A stretch of 64,000 nucleotides of DNA from positions 1 through 64,000 of the forward strand of contig JBBDQU010000074.1 in the NCBI GenBank assembly GCA_040905865.1, read 5' to 3'. Shown piece by piece: positions 51,831 to 59,314 of this stretch (the stretch's first letter is position 1; every line of letters begins with the position of its first letter). A model generated the notes under the pieces. The model made no database searches. It saw nothing but the letters and a program-made list of their open reading frames with translations, and was not told the DNA's origin. Source of the DNA: Alphaproteobacteria bacterium (GTDB lineage: Bacteria > Pseudomonadota > Alphaproteobacteria > UBA8366 > GCA-2717185). The position numbers and the translations under genes were made by a program.

Positions 51831-53537
51831 CTACCGGGACTCCATCGCATCTTTAACCTTTCCCGCAAGCTGTTGCAAACTGAAAGGTTTCGGCAGAAAT
51901 GTAACATTTTCAATAGCTTCCACTTCCCGGAGGATCGATTCTTCCGTGTAGCCGGAAATACAGATTACCGGAATATTGCCGTGCGTCCGGCGGGCCTCCC
52001 GGATAACCTCCGCACCGCCCACCCTGGGCATGACCATGTCCGTGATAAGCAGGTCGAATTTCTCGCTATCCATGAGTTCGAGCGCCGCTTCGCCGTTGCG
52101 CGCCTCGATGACCTTGTACCCCTTGCTGCGCAGCGCCCGCGCGCCGAACAACCTGACCGGGTCCTCGTCCTCGACAAGGAACACGGTGCCGCCTCCGGTC
52201 ACATCCTTCGGCGCATCCAGGCGCTCCGATTCCGCCGCGTTCTCGCGCTCCTGAACATCGTAGCGTTTCAGGAGGACGGTAAAGGTCGTCCCCTGCCCTT
52301 CGCCGCCGCTTTCGACGAGAATATATCCGCCGGTCTGCTTGACGATCCCGTAAACGGTCGACAGCCCCAGTCCCGTCCCGGCACCGACTTCCTTTGTGGT
52401 AAAAAAGGGATCAAAGATCCGTTCCAGATTTTCCGGCTTGATTCCCGTTCCCGTATCGCGGACCGAAATCGCCACATAATCACCTGGCGCAACCTCCTCG
52501 CCATGCGCCCGAATCGGCGATCTTACGGTCACATGATCCGTAGCAATCGTCATCTCGCCGCCGGTCTCCGCCATGGCGTCCCTTGCGTTGACGGCAAGGT
52601 TGATCACGACCTGGTCAAGCTGCCCCTGATCCACCTTCACCAGCCCCAGATCCCGTCCATGGGTCATTGTCATCTGCACCCGTTCCCCCAGCAGGCGCTG
52701 CAGCAAATTTGTCAGTTCCGCCAGCACATCCGCGACGCTCAGAAATTGGGGCTCCAGCGTCTGCTGACGCGAAAACGCCAGCAACTGGCGCACCAGCCGC
52801 GCCGCCCGGTTGGCGTTCTGTTTGATCTGCATGATGTCCGCAAACGACTGGTCGCCGGCCCGGTGGCGTTGCAGCAGCAGGTCGCAGAAACCGATCATCG
52901 CCGTCAAAAGATTATTGAAATCATGCGCAATGCCGCCAGCCAGTTGCCCCACCGCCTGCATCTTCTGGGATTGCGCGATCTGCTGTTCCAGCATGCTCAG
53001 CCGCGTCGTATCGATCAAGGTCAGAATGACCGACCCGTCATCGACCAGCTGCGCCGCATACACGGAAACCACATAATCGCTGTCATTCGCCAGGGAGACA
53101 ACCAGCGACGATTCGCTGTCGTTGCCTGCCGCTATTTCCGTCAGGCGCTGGCGCAATACCTCATGATGTTCTTCGGCCACGAATTCTTCGAAGGCGCGCC
53201 CGTCGGGCGCGTCATCGCCAAAGAGTCGCCGTAACGCAAGGTTTGACGCCGCGATCCGGTGCGCGCTGTCGATCTGCGCCATTGCCACGGGAGATTGGTT
53301 GAACAGTTCCTTGTATCGGTTATCTATATGCCGCGCCGCCGAGCCCGGACCATCCTGCGTTCCCGCTCTCACGACCAGGAGATACCAGCCGGCGGGAAAC
53401 GCCACTGCCAGTGCGATAACCAGCCAACTAAGCCAGAGAATCCCGCCAAGATACAGCGCGGCGACAAGACCGCCTGCGCCGGAAGCCAGCAACACGGTCA
53501 CAATGACAGTGTTCTGTCGCTGCAGTGGTACGGACAT
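51831..53537 (-). CDS. cckA: CckA-type hybrid sensor histidine kinase
   Basis: 568 residues with two N-terminal membrane helices (10-32, 36-57), a PAS domain (70-180), the dimerisation helix with phospho-acceptor His205 in GGIAHDFNNLL, the HATPase region (NLAVNARDAM, VRDTGTGIKPEN, GTGLGLSTVYGIV) and a C-terminal receiver with Asp500 in LLITDMVMP. This plan is CckA, which through ChpT controls CtrA and so cell cycle and motility in alphaproteobacteria. The start at 53537 lies 5 bases after the flhB stop, so kinase and flagellar export genes are co-transcribed. The PAS count is lower than in Caulobacter CckA. Confidence 0.9.
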   Translation of the reverse strand: MSVPLQRQNTVIVTVLLASGAGGLVAALYLGGILWLSWLVIALAVAFPAGWYLLVVRAGTQDGPGSAARHIDNRYKELFNQSPVAMAQIDSAHRIAASNLALRRLFGDDAPDGRAFEEFVAEEHHEVLRQRLTEIAAGNDSESSLVVSLANDSDYVVSVYAAQLVDDGSVILTLIDTTRLSMLEQQIAQSQKMQAVGQLAGGIAHDFNNLLTAMIGFCDLLLQRHRAGDQSFADIMQIKQNANRAARLVRQLLAFSRQQTLEPQFLSVADVLAELTNLLQRLLGERVQMTMTHGRDLGLVKVDQGQLDQVVINLAVNARDAMAETGGEMTIATDHVTVRSPIRAHGEEVAPGDYVAISVRDTGTGIKPENLERIFDPFFTTKEVGAGTGLGLSTVYGIVKQTGGYILVESGGEGQGTTFTVLLKRYDVQERENAAESERLDAPKDVTGGGTVFLVEDEDPVRLFGARALRSKGYKVIEARNGEAALELMDSEKFDLLITDMVMPRVGGAEVIREARRTHGNIPVICISGYTEESILREVEAIENVTFLPKPFSLQQLAGKVKDAMESR

Positions 53538-53542
53538 GCCGG

Positions 53543-54631
53543 TCACGCAGCCGGCCGGGAGCGGGACGCACGACCGCGAAGGCCCCACACAAAGCTGATC
53601 ACTTCGGCCACCGCCTTGTAATGTTCGGTCGGGATTTCCTGGTCTAGATCCACTGTCCGGAACAACGCCTGAGCGAGCGGCCGGTTCTCGACAATGGGAA
53701 CATCGTTCTCTTCTGCGACTTCCCTGATTTTCTGCGCGATAAAATCCTGCCCCTTTGCAACCACCACAGGCGCCTCCGTTTCGTCCTGCTTGTAACGCAG
53801 CGCCACGGCAAAATGCGTCGGGTTGGTCACAACGACATCCGCCTCCGGTACGGCCTGCATCATGCGATGCCGCGCCCGGTCCATCCGTATCTGGCGCAGC
53901 CGTCCCTTGACATGGGGATCGCCTTCGGACTGTTTCATTTCGTCTTTTACTTCCTGGCGGGTCATGCGCAGCCTCTTCCTGTGTTGCGCCCGCTGGAAAA
54001 TAAGATCGATGCCGGCAATTACCGCGAGGACGGCGAGCACGTAAATCATCAGTTCGATAACGAGTTCGTACAGGATCGCCAGGATCACGGACAGTTCCAT
54101 GGTCGGCGTCGTGTCCAGGCTGCGGAATTCCGGCGCCAGAAGCATCACCGCAACCGTCGCCACGATCGAAATCTTGATCAGGCCCTTGACGAATTCGACC
54201 ATTTGCCGAACCGAGAAAAGCCGCTTCGCGCCTGCGATCGGGGAAATTTTTTCGACCTTCGGTTCCATCGCCTTGGGCGAGAACACCAGGCCGTTCTGGA
54301 CAATGCCGGTCGCAATCGCCGCGACCACCATGAAGACCGCCGGCAGCAGCAGCGCCCCGCCGACAGCCAGAACAGCGCGCATCAGCAAGCCGACGAGATT
54401 ATCGAATTCGAGGCTGAATTCATGCGGCCGCTCAACGAAGACCTGTGAGATCGAACGGATATCCGACATAAGCGCCGGCGCGAAAAAGACGATAATGATC
54501 GTGCCCGCGAACAGCATGAGCCATGTATTGACTTCCATGCTGCGCGCCACATTCCCCCGCTTACGTGCTTCATCCAGCTTTTTGGGGGTCGGCTCTTCGG
54601 TTTTTTGTGCCTCGTCTGTCTGGTCTGACAT
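53543..54631 (-). CDS. flhB: Flagellar export switch protein FlhB
   Basis: 362 residues. It starts QTDEAQKTEEPTPKKLDEAR, has four membrane helices (about 36-55, 87-112, 150-168, 182-212) and the cytoplasmic domain with the self-cleaving NPTH at 270-273 (VVVTNPTHFAVALRY), which switches export from hook to filament. The C-terminus ends with RSRPAA-stop. It is part of the minus-strand operon flgB-flgC-fliE-fliQ-fliR-flhB-cckA, four bases after fliR. A homologue of only its C-terminal domain is encoded at 57412. Confidence 0.97.
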   Translation of the reverse strand: MSDQTDEAQKTEEPTPKKLDEARKRGNVARSMEVNTWLMLFAGTIIIVFFAPALMSDIRSISQVFVERPHEFSLEFDNLVGLLMRAVLAVGGALLLPAVFMVVAAIATGIVQNGLVFSPKAMEPKVEKISPIAGAKRLFSVRQMVEFVKGLIKISIVATVAVMLLAPEFRSLDTTPTMELSVILAILYELVIELMIYVLAVLAVIAGIDLIFQRAQHRKRLRMTRQEVKDEMKQSEGDPHVKGRLRQIRMDRARHRMMQAVPEADVVVTNPTHFAVALRYKQDETEAPVVVAKGQDFIAQKIREVAEENDVPIVENRPLAQALFRTVDLDQEIPTEHYKAVAEVISFVWGLRGRASRSRPAA

Positions 54632-54635
54632 GTCT

Positions 54636-55400
54636 CTAGCGTGGCGCTATAAAGCCCGATATACCCGTTTCGAAATACTCCAGAAACCACAACATTATAG
54701 AAGAAACCGTTACCATGAACACCGCCAATCCCAGGATTATCTGCAAGGGCAGGCCGACAAAGAAAACCTGGAACTGGGGCATCAGCCGGGCCAGCAGGCC
54801 AAGCGAGATGTAAAACAGGGTGGAAACCAGGATGAACGGCGCCGACAGCTGAACGCCGACCCGGAAACTGCCCGACACGAGACGACTGATCGATTCCGCA
54901 AAATCCTCAAACGGCGGAACGTTGCCGGGTGCGAAGAGCGTGTAGCTGTCCGCCATGGCGACAAACATGAGGTGGTGGGCATTCGTTACGAAAATCAACA
55001 GCGTGCCCAGCAGCGACAAAAACACCGCCGTCAACGCGCCCTGGTCCTGGAGCATCGGGTTGAACAGCACCGCGTTGGCAAAACCGACCAGAAAGGCGAT
55101 AACTGTCCCCGCCGTAATCAGGGCAGCCACAAGGACCCGCGCCACTGTTCCGATAAAGACCCCTATCAACCCCTCGCCCAGCAGCAGCAGAGCGAGCGCC
55201 ATCAGCTTGTCCGGCGGTTCGGGCAGCAGCGGGGCAACGACCGGATAGATAATTACCGTGATCAGTATGGCGGCGACCAGCCGTATCCTGACCGGCACAT
55301 AGGCCTCGCCCAGACCGGGCATCAGCATGATCGTCGCGCCGAGTCGCGTAAACACCAGAAGATAGGAAAAGACTTCAAGTGTGAGCAGGCGCTCCAGCAC
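54636..55400 (-). CDS. fliR: Flagellar export protein FliR
   Basis: 254 residues with about six membrane helices; part of the FliPQR export gate. Typical pieces are FTRLGATIMLMPGLGEAYVP, LGEGLIGVFIGTVARVL and the C-terminal PQFQVFFVGLPLQIILGLAV. I start at the GTG at 55400, seven bases after the fliQ stop; the longer frame would run back through fliQ. Coupled with flhB downstream. Confidence 0.95.
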   Translation of the reverse strand: MLERLLTLEVFSYLLVFTRLGATIMLMPGLGEAYVPVRIRLVAAILITVIIYPVVAPLLPEPPDKLMALALLLLGEGLIGVFIGTVARVLVAALITAGTVIAFLVGFANAVLFNPMLQDQGALTAVFLSLLGTLLIFVTNAHHLMFVAMADSYTLFAPGNVPPFEDFAESISRLVSGSFRVGVQLSAPFILVSTLFYISLGLLARLMPQFQVFFVGLPLQIILGLAVFMVTVSSIMLWFLEYFETGISGFIAPR

Positions 55401-55407
55401 TGCGGTG

Positions 55408-55674
55408 CTACCCGAGCCCGGCGATACGGTCCGCAACGCCCTGCATGAACACCTGCATTGTATCGAGGATGAATGGCAGGAAGACCAGAAGCGAAAGAAA
55501 CACCACAATGATCTTGGGCACGAACGTAAGGGTCATTTCCTGGATCTGGGTGAGCGCCTGAAACAACGCGATTATCAACCCGACCACGAGCGCGATCAGC
55601 ATGATCGGCATGCCGACTTTCAGTATGGTCCAGATCGCCTCGCTGGCAAAATCAAGTGCCTGGACCTCGGTCAT
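55408..55674 (-). CDS. fliQ: Flagellar export protein FliQ
   Basis: 88 residues with two membrane helices, an export-gate subunit. The core IALVVGLIIALFQALTQIQE is followed by MTLTFVPKIIVVFLSLL, the standard FliQ signature. It lies upstream of fliR by 7 bases and 62 bases downstream of fliE. Confidence 0.96.
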   Translation of the reverse strand: MTEVQALDFASEAIWTILKVGMPIMLIALVVGLIIALFQALTQIQEMTLTFVPKIIVVFLSLLVFLPFILDTMQVFMQGVADRIAGLG

Positions 55675-55736
55675 GTTCCCGCTCTTTGGTTACCGCATAA
55701 CGTCAAGGCGTACCCGATCCATCAGGATGGCCGCCT

Positions 55737-56048
55737 TTATATCGGCATCCGCAGAATTTCCTGATAAGCGGAAATCATCCGGTCACGGACCGCGACCACC
55801 GTCTGCAGCGTGATTTCGGCATTCGCGATCGCGGTGACGACTTCGGTCAACTCCGCCTTTCCCTGAACCGCGCCCGCTGTCATCTGTTCGCCGAGCTTCC
55901 CGGCCTCGATCGCTTCTTCCGATACCTGTTTGACCATGTCCGCAAACTGGCCTGCTGGCGGCGCCTCGCGCGCTTCCATGCCGGCGGACTTGCCGAGTTG
56001 CGCCGCCCTGTTCAGCGCGTCAGCCGCTCTGGAAAACTCGATCGCCAT
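55737..56048 (-). CDS. fliE: Flagellar hook-basal body protein FliE
   Basis: 103 residues; links the MS ring to the rod and opens the export of rod proteins. The C-terminal half LTEVVTAIANAEITLQTVVA, then RDRMISAYQEILRMPI, is the conserved FliE end. It follows flgC after 26 bases in the operon. Confidence 0.95.
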   Translation of the reverse strand: MAIEFSRAADALNRAAQLGKSAGMEAREAPPAGQFADMVKQVSEEAIEAGKLGEQMTAGAVQGKAELTEVVTAIANAEITLQTVVAVRDRMISAYQEILRMPI

Positions 56049-56074
56049 TGTCTTCTCGTCTCCCTGTTTCCGCG

Positions 56075-56488
56075 CTACCGAAGCATATCGATTGTCCGCA
56101 TCATCATCGATCGGGACGATTCAATCAGGTTCAGATTCGCCTCATAACTCCGCTGCGCCTCGCGCATATCGGACATTTCCACCAGCGAGTTCACATTCGG
56201 CTTCTGGTAATAACCGTCCGGATCGGCGGCCGGATGGTTCGGATCGAACGCCTTGTCAAACTCACTCTTGTCGCCAACCACCTTGTGCACTTTCACAATA
56301 TCGGCTTTCAGGGCCCGATCAAAAACATTTTTGAATGTAATTATCTGGCGGCGATACGGGTCGCCGCCTGCCCTGTCAGCGGTGGAGTTCGCATTGGCGA
56401 CGTTTTCCGCGATTACCTTGACCCGGGCGCCCTGAACCCGAAGCCCCGTCGCCGATATCATGATGCTGGTCTGAAGATCAGATGCCAC
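56075..56488 (-). CDS. flgC: Flagellar basal-body rod protein FlgC
   Basis: 137 residues of proximal rod protein. The N-terminal rod motif SATGLRVQGARVKVIAENVA followed by NANSTADRAGGDPYRRQ, and the C-terminal EMSDMREAQRSYEANLNLIE are canonical and form the coiled ends of axial proteins. Second gene of the operon after flgB. Confidence 0.97.
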   Translation of the reverse strand: MASDLQTSIMISATGLRVQGARVKVIAENVANANSTADRAGGDPYRRQIITFKNVFDRALKADIVKVHKVVGDKSEFDKAFDPNHPAADPDGYYQKPNVNSLVEMSDMREAQRSYEANLNLIESSRSMMMRTIDMLR

Positions 56489-56572
56489 GTTTTTCTCTCC
56501 CGGAATTATAAATCGGGCGCCGATTCCTCACGGCGCCTTGAATATTGCGGAAATACCTCTTTACGCAACGCC

Positions 56573-56986
56573 TTACCCGCCTGCCTGCCTGCCCAGCGCA
56601 ATGCGAAACATGCCCAGTTGTTTACGATACAGATTCGTCATAAGCTGGTGCTCTGCAGCGGTATCGGCCACCTTGATCATCTGCTCTTCCAGAATCACCG
56701 CATTTCCGGTGGGCGATGTTTCATAATTATTCTTGCTTTTCTGTTCATTCCCGAACGCCGTCTTTTGGATGGTTCCCTGCCTATGCGCCTCGCTGGTCGT
56801 CGCGAGTTGCAGCCGGAACGACTCTTTTCTGACCGATTTCGTGTAATCCAGTGCCTTCAGGTCGTGCGGCACGTAGCCGGGCGTATCCGCATTGGCGACA
56901 TTCTGCGCCAGAACCCGTTGCCGATGTTCCAGCCATAGCATTTTGGCGGCCATCATTTTGAAAACCGGTATTTTCTGAATATCCAT
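56573..56986 (-). CDS. flgB: Flagellar basal-body rod protein FlgB
   Basis: 137 residues of the first rod protein. Landmarks are the rod motif MLWLEHRQRVLAQNVANADT followed by PGYVPHDLKALDY, and the C-terminal MIKVADTAAEHQLMTNLYRK. The ATG at 56986 is chosen because AGAGG lies 6 bases before it and the mature family starts here; an upstream ATG would add 20 unrelated residues. First gene of the minus-strand flagellar operon that ends with cckA. Confidence 0.95.
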   Translation of the reverse strand: MDIQKIPVFKMMAAKMLWLEHRQRVLAQNVANADTPGYVPHDLKALDYTKSVRKESFRLQLATTSEAHRQGTIQKTAFGNEQKSKNNYETSPTGNAVILEEQMIKVADTAAEHQLMTNLYRKQLGMFRIALGRQAGG

Positions 56987-57411
56987 CGGCAACCTCTGGA
57001 ACGCGCAATTTTCATGTTCGTCCCGTAATTGGAATGCAGGTTTCATGCCATAAGAACGGCGTCAGCGTCACCCAACGCACCCGTCATTGGCGGTGGCGCG
57101 CCGCCATCCGGACCCTGACCACGATCAGCCTTGAAGGCGAATCGGCAATATAGCGGCGGCAGAAGGACAGAATTTGGACAGGCCGGAAACCGTAATGTCT
57201 GTCCTCCCTTTCCGACCACCAAAGGCGTCATGATTTTTATTGTTATAAAACAAGTTATTATCGGTATTTACTGACATTTTTCTTTATGGAACGGATGCTT
57301 TGCTTCAATACAGCCATCTATGCCTTGTCCCATGCCGGAAATTCTGTAGTTTCATGAGTGCGGTCCCGCAGGTTCGGGGCTCACGCAGCGCGATATGATC
57401 GAACGGACAAC
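56987..57411. other. Divergent flagellar control region
   Basis: About 425 bases between flgB (minus) and the FlhB-like gene (plus). The middle (57225-57300) is very AT-rich and should hold the promoters of both operons. I do not find a clean sigma-54 or sigma-28 consensus. Open frames here are short and lack gene-like composition. Confidence 0.45.
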
Positions 57412-57768
57412 ATGAAACCGCCCGCGGATGCACAATCAGCAGGGTCAAAGTTTGCCGGTCGAGGTGATGGCGAACCGGCAAAAGATACCGTTGCGGTTGC
57501 CCTGCAAACGGCCGCGGGAAACCCGCAGGCAATTCCCCGGGTCGTCGCAACCGGTCGCGGCGAATTTGCCGAGGTCATCCTCGACATCGCATTTCGCAAT
57601 GGCGTCAAAGTGCGCAAGGATACCAACCTTGCGGAAATTCTCGCGGCAGTCGATCTTGACAGTGAAATTCCCGTGGAAGCCTTTATCGCGGTGGCCGAGA
57701 TTTTACGATACGTTTACGCAGCAGACACGCCAGACGAAACGAATACGAACCGGCCGGAAATCCCCTAG
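57412..57768 (+). CDS. FlhB C-terminal-domain homologue (FlhX-like)
   Basis: 118 residues. A disordered, Ala/Gly-rich start is followed by a domain that aligns with the part of FlhB after its cleavage site: GRGEFAEVILDIAFRNGVKV, then LAEILAAVDLDSEIPVEAFI and AVAEILRYVY, against FIAQKIREVAEENDVPI...QALFRTVDLDQEIPTEHYKAVAEVI in FlhB. It lacks the membrane half and the NPTH site. Such FlhX proteins can stand in for the FlhB C-fragment in the export gate. First gene of a plus-strand operon with fliO and fliP. The ATG at 57412 gives the sensible length. Confidence 0.85.
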   Translation: MKPPADAQSAGSKFAGRGDGEPAKDTVAVALQTAAGNPQAIPRVVATGRGEFAEVILDIAFRNGVKVRKDTNLAEILAAVDLDSEIPVEAFIAVAEILRYVYAADTPDETNTNRPEIP

Positions 57769-57798
57769 TCCCGAAATCAATATTCAGGAAATTTCGTT

Positions 57799-58110
57799 AT
57801 GACTTCCAAGGATGAAATCGTCACCAAGATTCAAGAAATCGCGAGCGAACTCGCCCATGCGCGCGAAGCGCTACTGAAAGGACAGGTCGTTCCCATCGAT
57901 AATATCAATGCACGAATAGACGACCAGTGCGCCGCAATCCTGGAAATAGACCCGGACGACGCCATCGCAATCAAGCCGGAACTGGACGAATTATTGCTGA
58001 ATCTTCAGACCTTCTCGCAGGAAATCAGTTACGTTCAGGACAAGGTGGCTGAAATACTGGCCGGAAAGGGAAACCAGAAGAAGGATGGCGATTCTTCGGA
58101 ATCGAAGTAA
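57799..58110 (+). CDS. Small helical protein of the fliO-fliP operon
   Basis: 103 residues, acidic and almost all helical: an N-terminal heptad stretch (KDEIVTKIQEIASELAHARE), a middle segment with paired acidic residues (ILEIDPDDAIAIKPELDELL) and a Lys/Ser-rich end. The size and coiled-coil character resemble flagellar chaperones or FlhB/FliO accessory proteins, but I cannot name it. CAGGAAATTT precedes the ATG. It is 30 bases after the FlhX-like gene and 42 before fliO, so it is likely a flagellar accessory. Confidence 0.7.
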   Translation: MTSKDEIVTKIQEIASELAHAREALLKGQVVPIDNINARIDDQCAAILEIDPDDAIAIKPELDELLLNLQTFSQEISYVQDKVAEILAGKGNQKKDGDSSESK

Positions 58111-58152
58111 CCCTGCGCGCGAATACTGTCTGACACGTCCTGAGAATATTCC

Positions 58153-58458
58153 ATGGAGCTAAGCGGATATATCAAATTCATGGTGGCGCTGGCATTCGTG
58201 CTCGGGCTGATACTGCTGCTTTCATACGCTATCCGGCGGTTCGGCATTGGCGGACTTCCGGTCATCGCGCGTCCCCGGGACGGCGCCCGTCGGCTCGCCA
58301 TTGTCGAAGTGACCGCGATTGATGCGAAACGACGGCTGGTGCTGGTGCGGCGCGACAATACGGAGCACCTGATCCTACTCGGCGCCAATTCGGAACTGCT
58401 GATCGAAAACAGTATTCCCGAACGCCCATCGCAGGCCGGCCCTCGTGCTGAATCGTAA
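58153..58458 (+). CDS. fliO: Flagellar biosynthesis protein FliO
   Basis: 101 residues: one membrane helix (YIKFMVALAFVLGLILLLSY) and the cytoplasmic FliO domain (RRLAIVEVTAIDAKRRLVLV, then RRDNTEHLILLGANSELLIE). FliO assists assembly of the FliP ring. It ends inside the start region of fliP, consistent with coupled translation. Confidence 0.92.
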   Translation: MELSGYIKFMVALAFVLGLILLLSYAIRRFGIGGLPVIARPRDGARRLAIVEVTAIDAKRRLVLVRRDNTEHLILLGANSELLIENSIPERPSQAGPRAES

Positions 58459-59227
58459 AGTGCTGAATCGTATAACCGCATCCGGTCCGCCGCGATGGTG
58501 CGTCACGGCAGCCTTTCTGGCATGGTCGCTCTTCCTGACCACCGGTGACGTCACTGCGCAAAGCCTGAGCCTGGACCTGGGCGACGGCGGCTCGTCAACG
58601 GGACGTATCCTCCAGATCGTCGTCCTGATGGCGGTTCTGACGCTGGCGCCATCCATCCTCATCATGGTGACGTCTTTCGTGCGCATCGTCGTGGTGCTGT
58701 CGTTCCTGCGGACCGCCCTGGGCGCCCAGCAGACTCCACCGAACGCGGTTCTGGTCAGCCTGGCCCTGTTCATGACCTTTTTCATCATGCAGCCCACTCT
58801 GGAAACCGCATATCAAAACGGAATCGCACCGCTTATCGCGGAAGAGATCACCGAACAGGAAGCACTGGAACGGACAACGCCGCCATTCCATACCTTCATG
58901 ATGCAGCAGGTCCGGGAAAAGGACCTGGAACTGTTCATGGACATCGCCCGTGCGGCGCCGGTCGCCACCGCCGAGGAAACGCCATTGCGGGTTCTCATCC
59001 CCGCGTTCATGATATCCGAATTGCGGCGCGCGTTCGAAATCGGGTTTCTGCTCTTTGTGCCCTTTCTGATTATCGATCTGGTCGTCGCGTCCGTCCTCAT
59101 GTCGATGGGTATGATGATGCTGCCGCCTGTCATCATTTCCCTGCCGTTCAAGTTGATTTTCTTCGTTCTCGTGGACGGGTGGTATCTCGTGGCGGGCAGT
59201 CTGGCGCGCAGTTTCACGCCCCTATAG
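58445..59227 (+). CDS. fliP: Flagellar export protein FliP
   Basis: 260 residues, export-gate core. A signal-like N-terminus is followed by IVVLMAVLTLAPSILIMVTS, FVRIVVVLSFLRTALGAQQT, the EKDLELFMDIARAAPVATAE loop and VLIPAFMISELRRAFEIGFL, ending with MGMMMLPPVIISLPFKLIFF, all standard. The 13-base sequence GTGCTGAATCGTA occurs twice in tandem (58445, 58460), so translation may begin at either GTG: inside fliO by 14 bases or just after its stop. The plus-strand operon ends here, convergent with the large repeat protein. Confidence 0.95.
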   Translation: MLNRKVLNRITASGPPRWCVTAAFLAWSLFLTTGDVTAQSLSLDLGDGGSSTGRILQIVVLMAVLTLAPSILIMVTSFVRIVVVLSFLRTALGAQQTPPNAVLVSLALFMTFFIMQPTLETAYQNGIAPLIAEEITEQEALERTTPPFHTFMMQQVREKDLELFMDIARAAPVATAEETPLRVLIPAFMISELRRAFEIGFLLFVPFLIIDLVVASVLMSMGMMMLPPVIISLPFKLIFFVLVDGWYLVAGSLARSFTPL

Positions 59228-59314
59228 CTCATCTGGTGAACAGGCGACCCTGCTGCCAAACACGATCTGACCTGACCCCGCCGCGCGCTGGTCCCAGGCC
59301 ACGAGGCACATTCG

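Noticed and set aside
57043-57231. 62-codon minus-strand frame upstream of flgB
   Set aside because: Low-complexity composition, no ribosome-binding site, and located in the divergent promoter region.
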